A stretch of 45,295 bases of DNA. Source: an uncultured Faecalibacterium sp. (GTDB taxonomy: Bacteria; Bacillota; Clostridia; Oscillospirales; Ruminococcaceae). The DNA lies in assembly GCA_900539945.1 (NCBI GenBank), contig UQDV01000018.1, forward strand, positions 1 through 45,295. Direction: 5' to 3'. The notes below the pieces were generated by a model that ran no database searches, was not told the origin of the DNA, and saw only the letters and a list, made by a program, of their open reading frames with translations. The position numbers and the translations under genes were made by a program. Shown here piece after piece: positions 32,617 through 41,561 of the stretch; the stretch's first letter is position 1; every line of letters starts with the position of its first letter.

Positions 32617-33852
32617 ATGGCTAAAATTGCAATTCTGGGCTTTGGCACGGTGGGCAGCGGCGTATACGAGGTGCTGTGCCGCAACGCTGCGGGCGTGTCG
32701 CGCCGCGCCGGTGAGCCGGTGGAGGTCAAGTACATCCTGGACCCGAAGGATTTTTCGGGTCACCCGGCTGCAAACCTGTTCGTCAAGAACATCGACACCA
32801 TCCTGCAGGACCCGGAGGTCCGGGTGGTGGTGGAGACCATCGGCGGCACCCGTTTTGCCTACCCATACGTCAAGGCCTGCCTGGAGAGCGGCCGCAGCGT
32901 GTGCACCTCCAACAAGGAGATGGTGGCCACCTACGGTGCCGAGCTGCTGGGTCTGGCCAAGGCCCACGACTGTGCCTTCCTGTTTGAGGCATCCGTGGGC
33001 GGCGGCACCCCCATCATCACCCCCATGCACCAGTGCCTGGCCGCCAACGTCATCAGCGAGGTGGAAGGCATCGTGAACGGCACCACCAACTTCATGCTCA
33101 CCAATATGGTGCGTGAGAACCTGAGCTTTGACGATGCGCTGAAGGTCGCCCAGGAGCTGGGCTACGCCGAGACCAAGGACCCCAGCGACGATGTGGACGG
33201 CCGCGACGCCTGCCGCAAGATCGCCATCCTGTCCTCCATGGTCTGCGGCCACCAGATCTACCCCCAGAACATCCCCACCCGCGGCATCCGTGCCATCACC
33301 ACCGCCGATGTGGAAGCGGCTGAGAAGCTGGGCTGCGTGATTAAGCTCATTGCCTGGATGAAGCGGGGTAAGGACGGCAGCGTGGCTGCCGGTGTGGAGC
33401 CCTGCCTGGTGCCCAAGGCCAACCAGCTGGCCAGCGTGGACGACGTGTTCAACGCGGTGCTGGTCAAGGGCGATATGCTGGGCGACGTGGTGTTCTACGG
33501 CAAGGGCGCGGGCAAGCTGCCCACCGCCAGCGCCGTGGTGGCTGACGTGGTGGACGCCCTGAAGCACGGCTCCAAGGTGCACGACAGCCTGTTCTGGCAG
33601 CCTGCCGAGCCGGTGGACGGCATGCTCACCGACCCGACCCCTGCCGCATATTATGTGCGTGTGGCGGGCATTGCTCCTGCTGTGGTGGAAGCCATCTATG
33701 GCTACGGCAAGGTGGTGGATGAGCGCTACGACGGCTGCTCCTACTTTGTGGAGCGTGCCGACGAAAAGGCACTGGCCGAGGCAGCACGCAAGGTGGAGGC
33801 CGTGGGCGGCAGCGTGAAGCTGGTGCTCAAGCGCCTGCCCGAGGAAGCATAA
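32617..33852 (+). CDS. hom: Homoserine dehydrogenase
   Basis: Hom reduces aspartate semialdehyde to homoserine, the shared precursor of threonine and methionine. The 411-residue protein has the nucleotide-binding GFGTVGSGVYEVL (residues 7-19) and TSNKEMVATYG. The catalytic region includes EASVGGGTPIITP and EVEGIVNGTTNFML. The C-terminal ACT-like region (after AAYYVRV) is short, about 65 residues, so feedback control by threonine may be altered. The ATG follows GAGGGAGAGG. thrB follows after 16 bp. Confidence 0.95.
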   Translation: MAKIAILGFGTVGSGVYEVLCRNAAGVSRRAGEPVEVKYILDPKDFSGHPAANLFVKNIDTILQDPEVRVVVETIGGTRFAYPYVKACLESGRSVCTSNKEMVATYGAELLGLAKAHDCAFLFEASVGGGTPIITPMHQCLAANVISEVEGIVNGTTNFMLTNMVRENLSFDDALKVAQELGYAETKDPSDDVDGRDACRKIAILSSMVCGHQIYPQNIPTRGIRAITTADVEAAEKLGCVIKLIAWMKRGKDGSVAAGVEPCLVPKANQLASVDDVFNAVLVKGDMLGDVVFYGKGAGKLPTASAVVADVVDALKHGSKVHDSLFWQPAEPVDGMLTDPTPAAYYVRVAGIAPAVVEAIYGYGKVVDERYDGCSYFVERADEKALAEAARKVEAVGGSVKLVLKRLPEEA

Positions 33853-33868
33853 GAAAGGGGCACCGGCA

Positions 33869-34774
33869 ATGAAGATCAAGGTTTCGGTCCCGGCCACCAG
33901 CGCAAACATCGGCTCCGGCTTCGATGCGCTGGGCCTGGCGGTCACCCTGTACAACACGGTGACCTTTGAAGAAAGCGAAGTGCTGGACATCTCGTCCGCA
34001 GACGGCACCCGCATCCCCCGCGGCGAGAGCAACCTGGTGTACCGCTCGGCCAAGGGACTGTTCGAGAAGGTGGGCAAGCAGATCCCGCCCCTCAAGATCA
34101 CCCAGACCAACCCCATCCCCATGGCGCGGGGCCTGGGTTCCTCGTCGGCCTGCATCATCGCGGGCCTGCTGGGTGCCAACCGGATGCTGGGCGATGTGCT
34201 CAACACCCAGGAGCTGCTAACGCTGGCCACCTCCATCGAGGGGCATCCGGACAACGTGGCCCCGGCTTTGCTGGGCGGCCTGACCAGCAGCGTGTTCGAG
34301 GACGGCAAGGTGTACTCGGTCAAGCGGAACGTGGACGAAACGCTCTGCTTTGCCGCCATCGTGCCGGACTACAAGCTGCTGACCGAAGCGGCCCGCGCGG
34401 CACTGCCCAAGGAAGTGTCTCACAAGGATGCGGTGTATAACCTGTCCCGCGCGGCACTGGTGCCGGCGGCCTTCTGTGAGGGACGGCACGACCTGCTGGC
34501 CATTGCCACCGAGGATAAGCTGCACCAGCCCTACCGCATGCCCCTGATGCCCGGCTCCAAAGAAGTGTTCGACATGGCACGTCTGTGCGGGGCAAAGGCT
34601 GTGTATGTGTCCGGCGCGGGCAGCACCGTGATGGCGGTGGCCGAAAAAGCCGATGCCGAAAAGTTCTATACCAAGCTGGAAAAGGGTCTGGAGCTGCTGG
34701 AAGGTCTGGACGGATGTGAAGCATTTACACTGCTGCGACTGGATGCCGATAACACCGGCGCAACCGTGGAATGA
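33869..34774 (+). CDS. thrB: Homoserine kinase
   Basis: ThrB phosphorylates homoserine with ATP; threonine synthase then completes threonine synthesis. This is a GHMP-family kinase of 301 residues. VPATSANIGSGFDALGLA is the N-terminal segment, PMARGLGSSSACIIAGL the ATP-binding loop, and VSGAGSTVMAVA the third motif. Length is normal. It lies 16 bp after hom. No threonine synthase gene lies in the window, so that step is encoded elsewhere. Confidence 0.95.
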   Translation: MKIKVSVPATSANIGSGFDALGLAVTLYNTVTFEESEVLDISSADGTRIPRGESNLVYRSAKGLFEKVGKQIPPLKITQTNPIPMARGLGSSSACIIAGLLGANRMLGDVLNTQELLTLATSIEGHPDNVAPALLGGLTSSVFEDGKVYSVKRNVDETLCFAAIVPDYKLLTEAARAALPKEVSHKDAVYNLSRAALVPAAFCEGRHDLLAIATEDKLHQPYRMPLMPGSKEVFDMARLCGAKAVYVSGAGSTVMAVAEKADAEKFYTKLEKGLELLEGLDGCEAFTLLRLDADNTGATVE

Positions 34775-34870
34775 TAAATGGGGAAAGGAAGTGCAAGGAG
34801 ACTGCCTGCTGCTTCCACCCGGCGTACCCCCTCGCGGTTCCGAGGGGCAAAAAGAGGAGAGTGACAAGAT

Positions 34871-36070
34871 ATGGCGTTGATCGTACAGAAGTTCGGCGGT
34901 TCTTCGGTGAAGGACCGGGACCGTATCTTCAACGTAGCACGCATCGTGGCCAACACCCACAACGCGGGCAATGATGTAGTAGTGGTGGTGTCCGCACAGG
35001 GCGACACCACCGATGACCTGATCGCCAAGGCAGGGGAGATCACCCACAACCCCTCGGCGCGTGAGATGGATATGCTGCTGGCCACCGGCGAGCAGATCAG
35101 CATTTCGCTGCTGGCCATGGCCCTGAACGAGCTGGGCTGCCATGCCATCAGCCTGACCGGCTGGCAGGCGGGCTTCCGCACCGACCGTGCCTACACCAAG
35201 GCCCGCATCAGCCGACTGGAGACCGAGCGTATCTCCTCCGAGCTGGAGCGCAACCGCGTGGTGGTGGTGGCGGGCTTCCAGGGCCTGAACAAGCTGGATG
35301 ACATCACCACCCTGGGCCGCGGCGGCTCCGACACCAGTGCCGTTGCCATTGCAGCAGCCCTGCACGCAGACCGCTGCCAGATCTTTACCGACGTGGAAGG
35401 CGTTTACACCGCCGACCCCCGCAAGGTGCGCAACACCCGCAAGCTGGACGAGATCACCTTTGACGAGATGCTGGAACTGGCATCCCTGGGCGCACAGGTG
35501 CTGAACAACCGCAGTGTTGAGCTGGCAAAGAAGTATAACGTGGAGCTGGAGGTGCTCTCCAGCCTGAATCCCGTTCCCGGTACGGTAGTCAAGGAGGTTA
35601 CAAAGGACATGGAAGGTATGCTGATCAAGGGCGTCGCAAAGGACACCGACGTTGCCGTTATTACGATTCTGAACGTTCCCGACGAGCCGGGCATGAGCTT
35701 CAAGATCTTTGGGCTGCTGGCTCAGAAGAACATCAACGTGGACATCATCCTGCAGTCCACCGGCCGCGACGGCAAGAAGGACATCAGCTTTACCTGCTCT
35801 GAGGGCGAAGCCGACCTGGCCATGCGCGTGCTGAAGGAGAGCGCACACTTCCACGACGTGAGCGTGGACACCACCTGCGCCAAGGTCTCTATCGTGGGTG
35901 CCGGCATGCAGAGCCACAGCGGCGTTGCCTCCAAGATGTTCGAGGCACTGTCCAACAACAACATCAACATCAAGATGATCTCCACCAGCGAGATCAAGAT
36001 CTCCTGCATCATCAACCGTGACGACGCCGACAAGGCTGTCAGCGCGATCCACGATATGCTGTTTGACTGA
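34871..36070 (+). CDS. lysC: Aspartate kinase
   Basis: Aspartate kinase phosphorylates aspartate, the first step towards lysine, threonine and methionine. The 399-residue protein has LIVQKFGGSSVKD at the N-terminus, the catalytic FTDVEGVYTADPR region, and two ACT repeats at the C-terminus (VPDEPGMSFKIFGLLAQ and GAGMQSHSGVASKMFEAL) for feedback control. The second ACT lies inside the first, as usual. The ATG follows AGAGGAG. It is 96 bp after thrB, with a 7-bp hairpin (about 34826-34848) in the gap but no T tract, so it is probably co-transcribed. Confidence 0.95.
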   Translation: MALIVQKFGGSSVKDRDRIFNVARIVANTHNAGNDVVVVVSAQGDTTDDLIAKAGEITHNPSAREMDMLLATGEQISISLLAMALNELGCHAISLTGWQAGFRTDRAYTKARISRLETERISSELERNRVVVVAGFQGLNKLDDITTLGRGGSDTSAVAIAAALHADRCQIFTDVEGVYTADPRKVRNTRKLDEITFDEMLELASLGAQVLNNRSVELAKKYNVELEVLSSLNPVPGTVVKEVTKDMEGMLIKGVAKDTDVAVITILNVPDEPGMSFKIFGLLAQKNINVDIILQSTGRDGKKDISFTCSEGEADLAMRVLKESAHFHDVSVDTTCAKVSIVGAGMQSHSGVASKMFEALSNNNINIKMISTSEIKISCIINRDDADKAVSAIHDMLFD

Positions 36071-36093
36071 TCTTTTCTGCAAAGAATGCGATG

Positions 36094-36141
36094 ATTATGA
36101 CCGGTGGGTTCCGACAGGAATCCGCCGGTCATAATTTTTTT
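36094..36141 (+). terminator. Terminator after lysC
   Basis: An 11-bp stem (36094-36104 with 36125-36135) with imperfect inner pairing is followed by a run of seven T. It ends the threonine-branch operon. Confidence 0.9.
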
Positions 36142-36154
36142 ACACCCGGCGGCG

Positions 36155-36183
36155 TTTACACAAAATGCAAAGGGGTGTATAAT
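36155..36183 (+). promoter_or_regulatory. Promoter of the vanY-like gene
   Basis: TTTACA (36155-36160) and a perfect TATAAT (36178-36183) are separated by 17 bp. It should also drive the following M16 genes and lgt. Confidence 0.8.
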
Positions 36184-36246
36184 AAATGCTGTATCTGTGC
36201 GGCGCTGTGCGCTGCAAATCGGACCGAAAAGGAGCAACGCCGCAGG

Positions 36247-37062
36247 ATGGAACAAAAACGCACCGCGCCCCGGGCGCAAAAGACCCAGCCCCTGACCTAC
36301 CGTGAATGGAAGCGCCGCAAACAGCTGCGCCTGGCCCGCAACTGGGGGCTGTTTCTGGCCGGGTGCGCCCTGGTGGTGTTCCTGCTGACCAAGGGCATCC
36401 TCTGGCTGCTGCCCCACCTGCACGGTGCCGACGGGCCCCAGACCTTTGCCGCCAGCGCCTACGACAGCACCGACTACTTCTTTGATGCCGACGATGCGCG
36501 CCTTGTGCTGGTGAACGCCAATCTGCCCTTTGACGAGGAACCTTCTCCCACGCTGGATGCCGCCGACGAGGCGGGCACCCAGCTGGAAGCGGAGGCCGCG
36601 CAGCAGTACCGCAGCATGGCCGCGGCAGCACAGGCCGACGGCATCACCCTGACGCTGGTCACCGGCTATCAGGATGCCGACACCCGCACCGCGGCCCATG
36701 AGGCGCAGAAACAGACCTACCTTGCCCGGCACAAGTCGGAAGAGGAAGCATCTGCCCGGGCCGCCGCCATCCTGCCCGAGGCCGACGCCAACGAGCACGG
36801 CACCGGCTATGCGGCCGACATCCTCAGCACGGACTACACCGCCCAGGACACCGGCTTTGCCGATACCCGCGCCTACCAGTGGCTCACGGCCTACGCCGCC
36901 GAGTACGGCTTTATCCTGCGCTACCCGGAGGACCGGCAGGCCATCACCGGGGGGGTGTTCGAGCCGTGGCACTGGCGGTATGTGGGGGTGGAAAACGCCC
37001 TGGCCATCCGTGCCAGCGGCCTGAGCCTGGAGGAATTCCTGGCCGAACAGAAGGCCCTGTGA
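36247..37062 (+). CDS. D-alanyl-D-alanine carboxypeptidase, VanY family
   Basis: VanY-type enzymes are zinc peptidases that trim the terminal D-Ala from peptidoglycan peptides. The 271-residue protein has a basic cytoplasmic start and one membrane helix (about residues 34-58), so the domain is outside. The zinc site is visible: NEHGTGYAADI gives the H...D pair, and EPWHWRYVG holds the catalytic Glu and second zinc His. The ATG at 36247 follows AAAAGGAG by 12 bases. It lies 52 bp before the M16 genes. The family name need not imply vancomycin resistance. Confidence 0.9.
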   Translation: MEQKRTAPRAQKTQPLTYREWKRRKQLRLARNWGLFLAGCALVVFLLTKGILWLLPHLHGADGPQTFAASAYDSTDYFFDADDARLVLVNANLPFDEEPSPTLDAADEAGTQLEAEAAQQYRSMAAAAQADGITLTLVTGYQDADTRTAAHEAQKQTYLARHKSEEEASARAAAILPEADANEHGTGYAADILSTDYTAQDTGFADTRAYQWLTAYAAEYGFILRYPEDRQAITGGVFEPWHWRYVGVENALAIRASGLSLEEFLAEQKAL

Positions 37063-37114
37063 CCTTTGCAAATAAAACGTTCCGCGCCCTGGCGCGGAGA
37101 CGGAGGAACTGAAA

Positions 37115-38410
37115 TTGGAACGTACTCTCATTGCGCCGGGCGTGCATCTTTCCTGCGACCCGGCGGAAAAATTCAACCGCTGCCGCATCAGCATCCATTT
37201 TGCCTTCCCGGCACAGCGGGCCACGGCCACCGCCCACGCCCTGCTGCCGCTGGTGCTGGAGCGCGGCTACGCCGACTGCCCGGACATGACCCTACTGACC
37301 AAGAAGCTGGCAAAGCTGTACGGTGCAGACCTGACCGTGGACGCCCGCCCCATGGGCTGCAACCACAACCTGTGCGTCAGCGTGACCGGCATCAAGGATC
37401 GGTTTGCGCTGGAAGGGGAGCCCCTGACCCGTGAATATGCCTCCATTGCGCTGGGGGCGGCTTTCCACCCGGCCTTCGTGGGCGGCGTGTTCGACCCGCA
37501 GGCCGTGGAGATCGAAAAGCAGATGCTGAAAAAGGCACTGGAAGATGAACTGAACGACAAGCGCATCTACTGCCTGCGGCAGGCCAACCGGGAATTTTTC
37601 GGCGACAGCCCCGCCGCCGTGCGGCAGGAGGGCTATCTGGAAGAGGTGGACGGCCTGACCCCGGAGCAGCTGACCGCGGCTTACCGCGAAATGCTGCGCA
37701 CCGCCAGCATCGAGCTCATCGTGCTGGGCTGCGACGATGCCCAGACGGCGGCCATCCGGGATGCGCTGCGGGCCGAGCTGACCGCCATCGACCGGGCACC
37801 CCTGCCGCTGGTGGAAAATATGGCCACCCCCCGGCAGGAGCCGGTGCACAAGACCGAGAGCTTTGACATGGTGCAGGCCAAGCTGTGCATGCTGTTTACG
37901 CTGGGGCAGCCCATGCAGCCCCAGCAGCTGGCCGCTGTGCGCCTTGCCATGGCCCTGTACGGCGGCAGCGTGACCAGCCGCCTGTTCCTCAATGTGCGGG
38001 AGCGGGACCACCTGTGCTACTACTGCTCGGCCTCCTTCCAGAGTTTTACCGGCAGCATGGCCGTGAACAGCGGCGTGGAGCACGCCGACGCGGCCCGCGC
38101 CGAACAGGCCATCCTCAAGGAGCTGGCCGACCTGTGCGACGGGCCCATCACCGACGAGGAGCTGGAGGACTGCCGCCGGGGCCTGCTCAGCGGCATGAAC
38201 GGCGTGGAGGACAGCCTGGGCGGCATGGAGACCTGGTATTACATCGAGGTGCTGCGGGCCGGTGCCAACAGTGCGGCCCCCATCCAGACCCCGGCCCAGG
38301 CCCGCGCGGCCCTGCAGGCGGTGACCAAGGAGGACGTGCGCAGCATCCTGCGCCAGCTGACCCTGTCGGTCAGCTATCTGCTCACAAAGGAGGAACCGAC
38401 CCATGCCTGA
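37115..38410 (+). CDS. YfmF-like M16 peptidase-family protein without zinc motif
   Basis: This 431-residue protein has the two-domain M16 (insulinase) fold, but no HXXEH motif is visible in the N-terminal half, so it should be proteolytically inactive by itself. Pairing with a catalytic neighbour is typical of Firmicute YfmF/YfmH, proteins associated with EF-P modification in Bacillus, and of M16 heterodimers generally. The start is TTG at 37115 behind CGGAGGA. It overlaps the next gene by 8 bp, which supports a one-to-one complex. Confidence 0.88.
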   Translation: MERTLIAPGVHLSCDPAEKFNRCRISIHFAFPAQRATATAHALLPLVLERGYADCPDMTLLTKKLAKLYGADLTVDARPMGCNHNLCVSVTGIKDRFALEGEPLTREYASIALGAAFHPAFVGGVFDPQAVEIEKQMLKKALEDELNDKRIYCLRQANREFFGDSPAAVRQEGYLEEVDGLTPEQLTAAYREMLRTASIELIVLGCDDAQTAAIRDALRAELTAIDRAPLPLVENMATPRQEPVHKTESFDMVQAKLCMLFTLGQPMQPQQLAAVRLAMALYGGSVTSRLFLNVRERDHLCYYCSASFQSFTGSMAVNSGVEHADAARAEQAILKELADLCDGPITDEELEDCRRGLLSGMNGVEDSLGGMETWYYIEVLRAGANSAAPIQTPAQARAALQAVTKEDVRSILRQLTLSVSYLLTKEEPTHA

Positions 38411-39713
38411 TACCAAACAGACCGTGCTGGAACAGGCCGTGGCCGACCAGTGGAAGGTGCTGCCCTCCGGCCTGACCGTGCTGGTGCGGCCCATGCCGGG
38501 CTACTCCAGCACCCACGTCATCTTTGCTACCAAATTCGGCTCCATCGACCGGGATTTCCGGCTGGACGGCAAAGAGGTGCATCTGCCCGCCGGTGTGGCG
38601 CATTTTCTGGAACACAAGATGTTCGAGGACCAGGACGGCGACGCCTTTGCCAAGTACGCCAAGACCGGTGCCAACGCCAACGCCTTTACCAGCTTTGACC
38701 GCACCTGCTACCTGTTCACCGCCACCCAGCAGCTGGACGAAAGTCTGGATGTGCTGCTGGGCATGGTGACCCACCCCTACTTCACCGAGCAGACCATTGC
38801 CAAGGAGCAGGGCATCATCGGGCAGGAGATCAAAATGTACGACGACAGCCCGGACTGGCGGCTCATCACCGGCCTGTTCGAGTGCCTGTATCACAGCCAC
38901 CCCATCCGCAGCGACATTGCGGGCACGGTGGAAAGCATTGCCCAGATCACCCCGGAGATGCTCTACGACAGCTGCCGGGCCTTTTATGCCCCGGACAACA
39001 TGGTGCTGGCCGCCGCTGGTGACACCACCATGGAACGGGTGCTGGCCGCCTGCGCGCGCCACGGCCTGATGGAGCCCCGCAGCACCGAGCGGGTGCAGCG
39101 GCTGTGGACGCCGGAGCCCATGACCCTTGTTGCCACCGAAACGACCCTGAAAATGCCGGTGTCCAAGCCCTGCTTCGGCCTCGGTTTCAAGGAAGAGCCG
39201 CTGCCGGAGGGTGACCTGCGCACCGAGGCGCTGTATGACCTCATCCTCTGCTGCATCGTGGGCGGCATGTCGCCGCTGTACCGCCGCCTGTACGATGAGG
39301 GTCTTGTGAATCCCGGTTTCGGCGGGGAGGTGCTGCGGGTGGACGGCTGCTGCTGCATCCTGTTCACCGGCGAGAGCGACGAGCCGGACACCGTGCGGCA
39401 GCTGCTGCTGGATGAGATCGCCCGCATCCGCGCCGAGGGCGTGGACCGCGAGATCTTTACCCTGTGCAAGAACGAAAAATACGGCCAGCTGATCGAAAAT
39501 CTGGAAAACGTAGAGGACTCGGCCAGCCAGATGGCAGATTTTGCCCTCAGCGGACAGACCGTGGCCCAGCAGATCACCATGCTGGCAGGCCTGACGGCAG
39601 AGGACGCGGACGCGGCCCTGCAGCACATCCTGTGCACCGACCGCATGGCCACCATGTACATCCAGCCCGACGGCACCGCCCCCGGGGAGGATGACGAGGA
39701 GGAAGAAGAATGA
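38403..39713 (+). CDS. YfmH-like M16 zinc peptidase
   Basis: The 436-residue protein has the inverted zinc motif in HFLEHKMFED (near residue 64), with the further Glu ligand expected in the following helix. TGANANAFTSFDRT, typical of active M16 enzymes, follows. The C-terminal half is the second M16 domain, and a Glu-rich tail ends it. With the preceding YfmF-like protein it probably forms a heterodimer in which this subunit provides catalysis. The substrate is unknown. The ATG follows AAAGGAGG within the upstream gene. lgt overlaps the stop by ATGA. Confidence 0.9.
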   Translation: MPDTKQTVLEQAVADQWKVLPSGLTVLVRPMPGYSSTHVIFATKFGSIDRDFRLDGKEVHLPAGVAHFLEHKMFEDQDGDAFAKYAKTGANANAFTSFDRTCYLFTATQQLDESLDVLLGMVTHPYFTEQTIAKEQGIIGQEIKMYDDSPDWRLITGLFECLYHSHPIRSDIAGTVESIAQITPEMLYDSCRAFYAPDNMVLAAAGDTTMERVLAACARHGLMEPRSTERVQRLWTPEPMTLVATETTLKMPVSKPCFGLGFKEEPLPEGDLRTEALYDLILCCIVGGMSPLYRRLYDEGLVNPGFGGEVLRVDGCCCILFTGESDEPDTVRQLLLDEIARIRAEGVDREIFTLCKNEKYGQLIENLENVEDSASQMADFALSGQTVAQQITMLAGLTAEDADAALQHILCTDRMATMYIQPDGTAPGEDDEEEEE

Positions 39714-40756
39714 CGCAATTGACAAATCTGGTGCAGTTCCCGGGCCTGGGCCTCAGCTTTCATCTGAACCGGGTGGCCTTTTCCATCGGTGGGGTCCATA
39801 TCTATTGGTACGGCGTGTGCATCGCAGTGGGCCTGTGCCTGGCCTTGGTGTTCGCCTTCCGCCACAGCATCGAGTTCGGGGTGGACCCGGACGGCATGGT
39901 GGACGTGATCCTGATCGGCGTGGTGCTGGGCATCGTCAGTGCCCGGGCCTACTATGTGGCCATGGCACCGTTCAAATACCAGAGCATCTGGGAGATGATC
40001 GCCATCCGCGACGGCGGCCTTGCCATCTACGGCGGCATCATCGGCGGCTTTCTGTTCGGCGGGCTGGCCTGCAAGTGGCGCAAGGTGCCGGTTCTGCCCA
40101 TGTTCGACCTGACCGCCATGGGCTTTCTCATCGGGCAGTGCTGCGGCCGCTGGGGCAACTTCTTCAATCAGGAGGCCTTTGGCTGCAACACCACCCTGCC
40201 CTGGGGCATGTACAGCGAGGGCACCCGCTCTTACCTGATGGGCAGCACGGTCACCGTGCAGAACGGTGTGACCATCGACCCCAACCTGCCGGTGCACCCC
40301 ACCTTCCTGTATGAAAGCATCTGGTGCCTGGTGGGTTTCATCCTGCTGTTCCGGTACATCAAAAAGCGGAAATTCAACGGCGACATCACCTTGCGGTACC
40401 TCATCTGGTACGGCGCAGGCCGCTTCTGGATCGAAGCGCTGCGCACCGACAGCCTGATGCTGGTGCCCTCCATCGGCCTGCGGGTGTCCCAGCTGCTGGC
40501 CGGCATTGCCGTGGTGGCCGGTGTGGCGGCAGAAATTTACTTCACCCGCAAATTCAAGGGCAAACCGCTGATGGTGCCGCTGGCCATGACGGCAGAGAAC
40601 AAGGCCGCCATGAAGAAGCTGGACGGCCCCATTGCCTTTGCGGGTGCCGACACCCAGCTGCCGGCCTCCAGCCCGCGTAAGCTGTTTTTGGAAAGGACCG
40701 AGCGCTACAACGCAGAGGTGAAACAGAAGCTGGAAGAACAGCAGAAGAACCACTGA
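39710..40756 (+). CDS. lgt: Prolipoprotein diacylglyceryl transferase
   Basis: Lgt transfers diacylglycerol from phosphatidylglycerol to the lipobox cysteine of prolipoproteins at the membrane. The 348-residue protein has about seven membrane segments, the GRWGNFFNQEAFG signature near residues 147-159 and the HPTFLYESIWCL segment. The last 60 or so residues form a soluble, charged tail that is longer than in the Escherichia coli protein. It is translationally coupled to the M16 gene (ATGA). Linkage of envelope genes (vanY-like, lgt) with yfmFH is a context clue only. Confidence 0.96.
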   Translation: MTQLTNLVQFPGLGLSFHLNRVAFSIGGVHIYWYGVCIAVGLCLALVFAFRHSIEFGVDPDGMVDVILIGVVLGIVSARAYYVAMAPFKYQSIWEMIAIRDGGLAIYGGIIGGFLFGGLACKWRKVPVLPMFDLTAMGFLIGQCCGRWGNFFNQEAFGCNTTLPWGMYSEGTRSYLMGSTVTVQNGVTIDPNLPVHPTFLYESIWCLVGFILLFRYIKKRKFNGDITLRYLIWYGAGRFWIEALRTDSLMLVPSIGLRVSQLLAGIAVVAGVAAEIYFTRKFKGKPLMVPLAMTAENKAAMKKLDGPIAFAGADTQLPASSPRKLFLERTERYNAEVKQKLEEQQKNH

Positions 40757-40770
40757 ACGTGAAATCTTGT

Positions 40771-40811
40771 GAGCCGCAGAGCAGGCAGGTGCTTGCTCTG
40801 TGGCTCTTTTT
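40771..40811 (+). terminator. Terminator after lgt
   Basis: GAGCCGCAGAGCA (40771-40783) pairs with TGCTCTGTGGCTC (40794-40806), including one G-U pair, followed by five T. The 3' arm doubles as the -35 region of the next promoter. Confidence 0.88.
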
Positions 40812-40821
40812 GGTGTATAAT
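40793..40821 (+). promoter_or_regulatory. Promoter of the toxin-antitoxin pair, embedded in the lgt terminator
   Basis: TTGCTC (40793-40798), inside the terminator's right arm, and a perfect TATAAT (40816-40821) are 17 bp apart. The antitoxin ATG lies 30 bp beyond the -10 box. Confidence 0.7.
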
Positions 40822-40850
40822 ATAGCCACAGGCGAAGTGAGGTGAACTGT

Positions 40851-41108
40851 ATGCAGATCATTCCGATGCGTGAACTGAAAAATACCGTGGAGATCGAGCG
40901 CCGCTGCGCCGAGGAAAACGGCCCGGTGTTCATCACCAAAAACGGCTATGGCCGCCTTGTGGTCATGGATATCGACTACTATGACCGGACCATGAAAGAG
41001 ATGGAAGAGGCAAAACTTATCGTGGAGGGCCTGCGGGATGTGGAACAGGGCCGTACCGTGGACGGTGAAACGTTCATGAAAGAATTGGGAGCAAAGTATG
41101 GGCTTTGA
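40851..41108 (+). CDS. Phd/YefM-like antitoxin
   Basis: The 85-residue protein begins MQIIPMRELKNTVEIERRC, the DNA-binding N-terminus of the Phd/YefM antitoxin fold. GPVFITKNGYGRLVVMDIDYYD follows, and then a helical toxin-binding tail. I choose ATG 40851, six bases after GTGAGGTG; a GTG nine bases earlier is possible. It should repress its own promoter alone and with the toxin. The stop overlaps the toxin gene by 11 bp. Confidence 0.87.
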   Translation: MQIIPMRELKNTVEIERRCAEENGPVFITKNGYGRLVVMDIDYYDRTMKEMEEAKLIVEGLRDVEQGRTVDGETFMKELGAKYGL

Positions 41109-41427
41109 GTACGGCTATCGCTTTGCCCGGCAGGCCGCAGCAGATGTGACAGGGATCGTAGATTATCTGGCAGGAGATCTGGCAAACCCGACGGCAGCGG
41201 CTTCCTTTAAAAAGAGCCTGATGGAATGTCTGGATACACTGCGGATGTTCCCGCAGAGCGGCAGCCTGGTGCAGAATGGTTATGTTCCGCAGACAGGGAT
41301 CCGGGAAAAACTGGTTGGAAATTATATCCTGTTTTACCAGACGGATGCGGAAACCCGGACGGTCTACATCCTTCGGGTGGTGCATGGAAGCCGGGATTTG
41401 GATCGTGTCGTAAAAAATCTCACATAA
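41098..41427 (+). CDS. ParE/RelE-superfamily toxin
   Basis: The 109-residue protein has the RelE/ParE-like fold pattern. It has an N-terminal strand and helix (YRFARQAAADVTGIVDYL), then CLDTLRMFPQSG, then KLVGNYILFYQTD and VYILRVVHGSRDLDRVV at the end. The conserved IL(R/H)V-x-HG-x-RD end is more typical of ParE-type gyrase poisons than of ribosome-dependent RelE RNases, but the distinction cannot be settled here. It overlaps the Phd/YefM-like antitoxin gene. The module lies between two housekeeping units with its own promoter, which suggests later insertion. Confidence 0.86.
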   Translation: MGFEYGYRFARQAAADVTGIVDYLAGDLANPTAAASFKKSLMECLDTLRMFPQSGSLVQNGYVPQTGIREKLVGNYILFYQTDAETRTVYILRVVHGSRDLDRVVKNLT

Positions 41428-41442
41428 AGCGGAAATTTCCTC

Positions 41443-41471
41443 TTGCATTCCGGGCGCTTTTTTGCTATAAT
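41443..41471 (+). promoter_or_regulatory. Promoter of the rplU-rpmA operon
   Basis: TTGCAT (41443-41448) and a perfect TATAAT (41466-41471) are separated by 17 bp. Transcription should start near 41478, giving an 80-nt leader. Confidence 0.8.
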
Positions 41472-41477
41472 ATTCTA

Positions 41478-41550
41478 GCCGCGTGGTGTGGGCGCCTGAA
41501 ATGACCCCCCGTAGGGGCCTGCCTTTACGACCAGCGAGTACAACGAAAAG
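41478..41550 (+). ncRNA. Probable ribosomal protein L21 leader
   Basis: The leader before rplU contains the GTGTGGGCGCCTGAAATG and CGACCAGCGAGTACAAC elements that I recall from Firmicute L21 leaders. A CCCC-GTA-GGGG hairpin lies in the middle (41506-41517). Such leaders are thought to let L21 bind and repress its own operon. The family match is from memory and not checked. Confidence 0.6.
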
Positions 41551-41561
41551 GAATGAACAAA

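Noticed and set aside
34771..34974. Short frame across the thrB-lysC gap
   Set aside because: It overlaps lysC in another frame and has no credible translation start.
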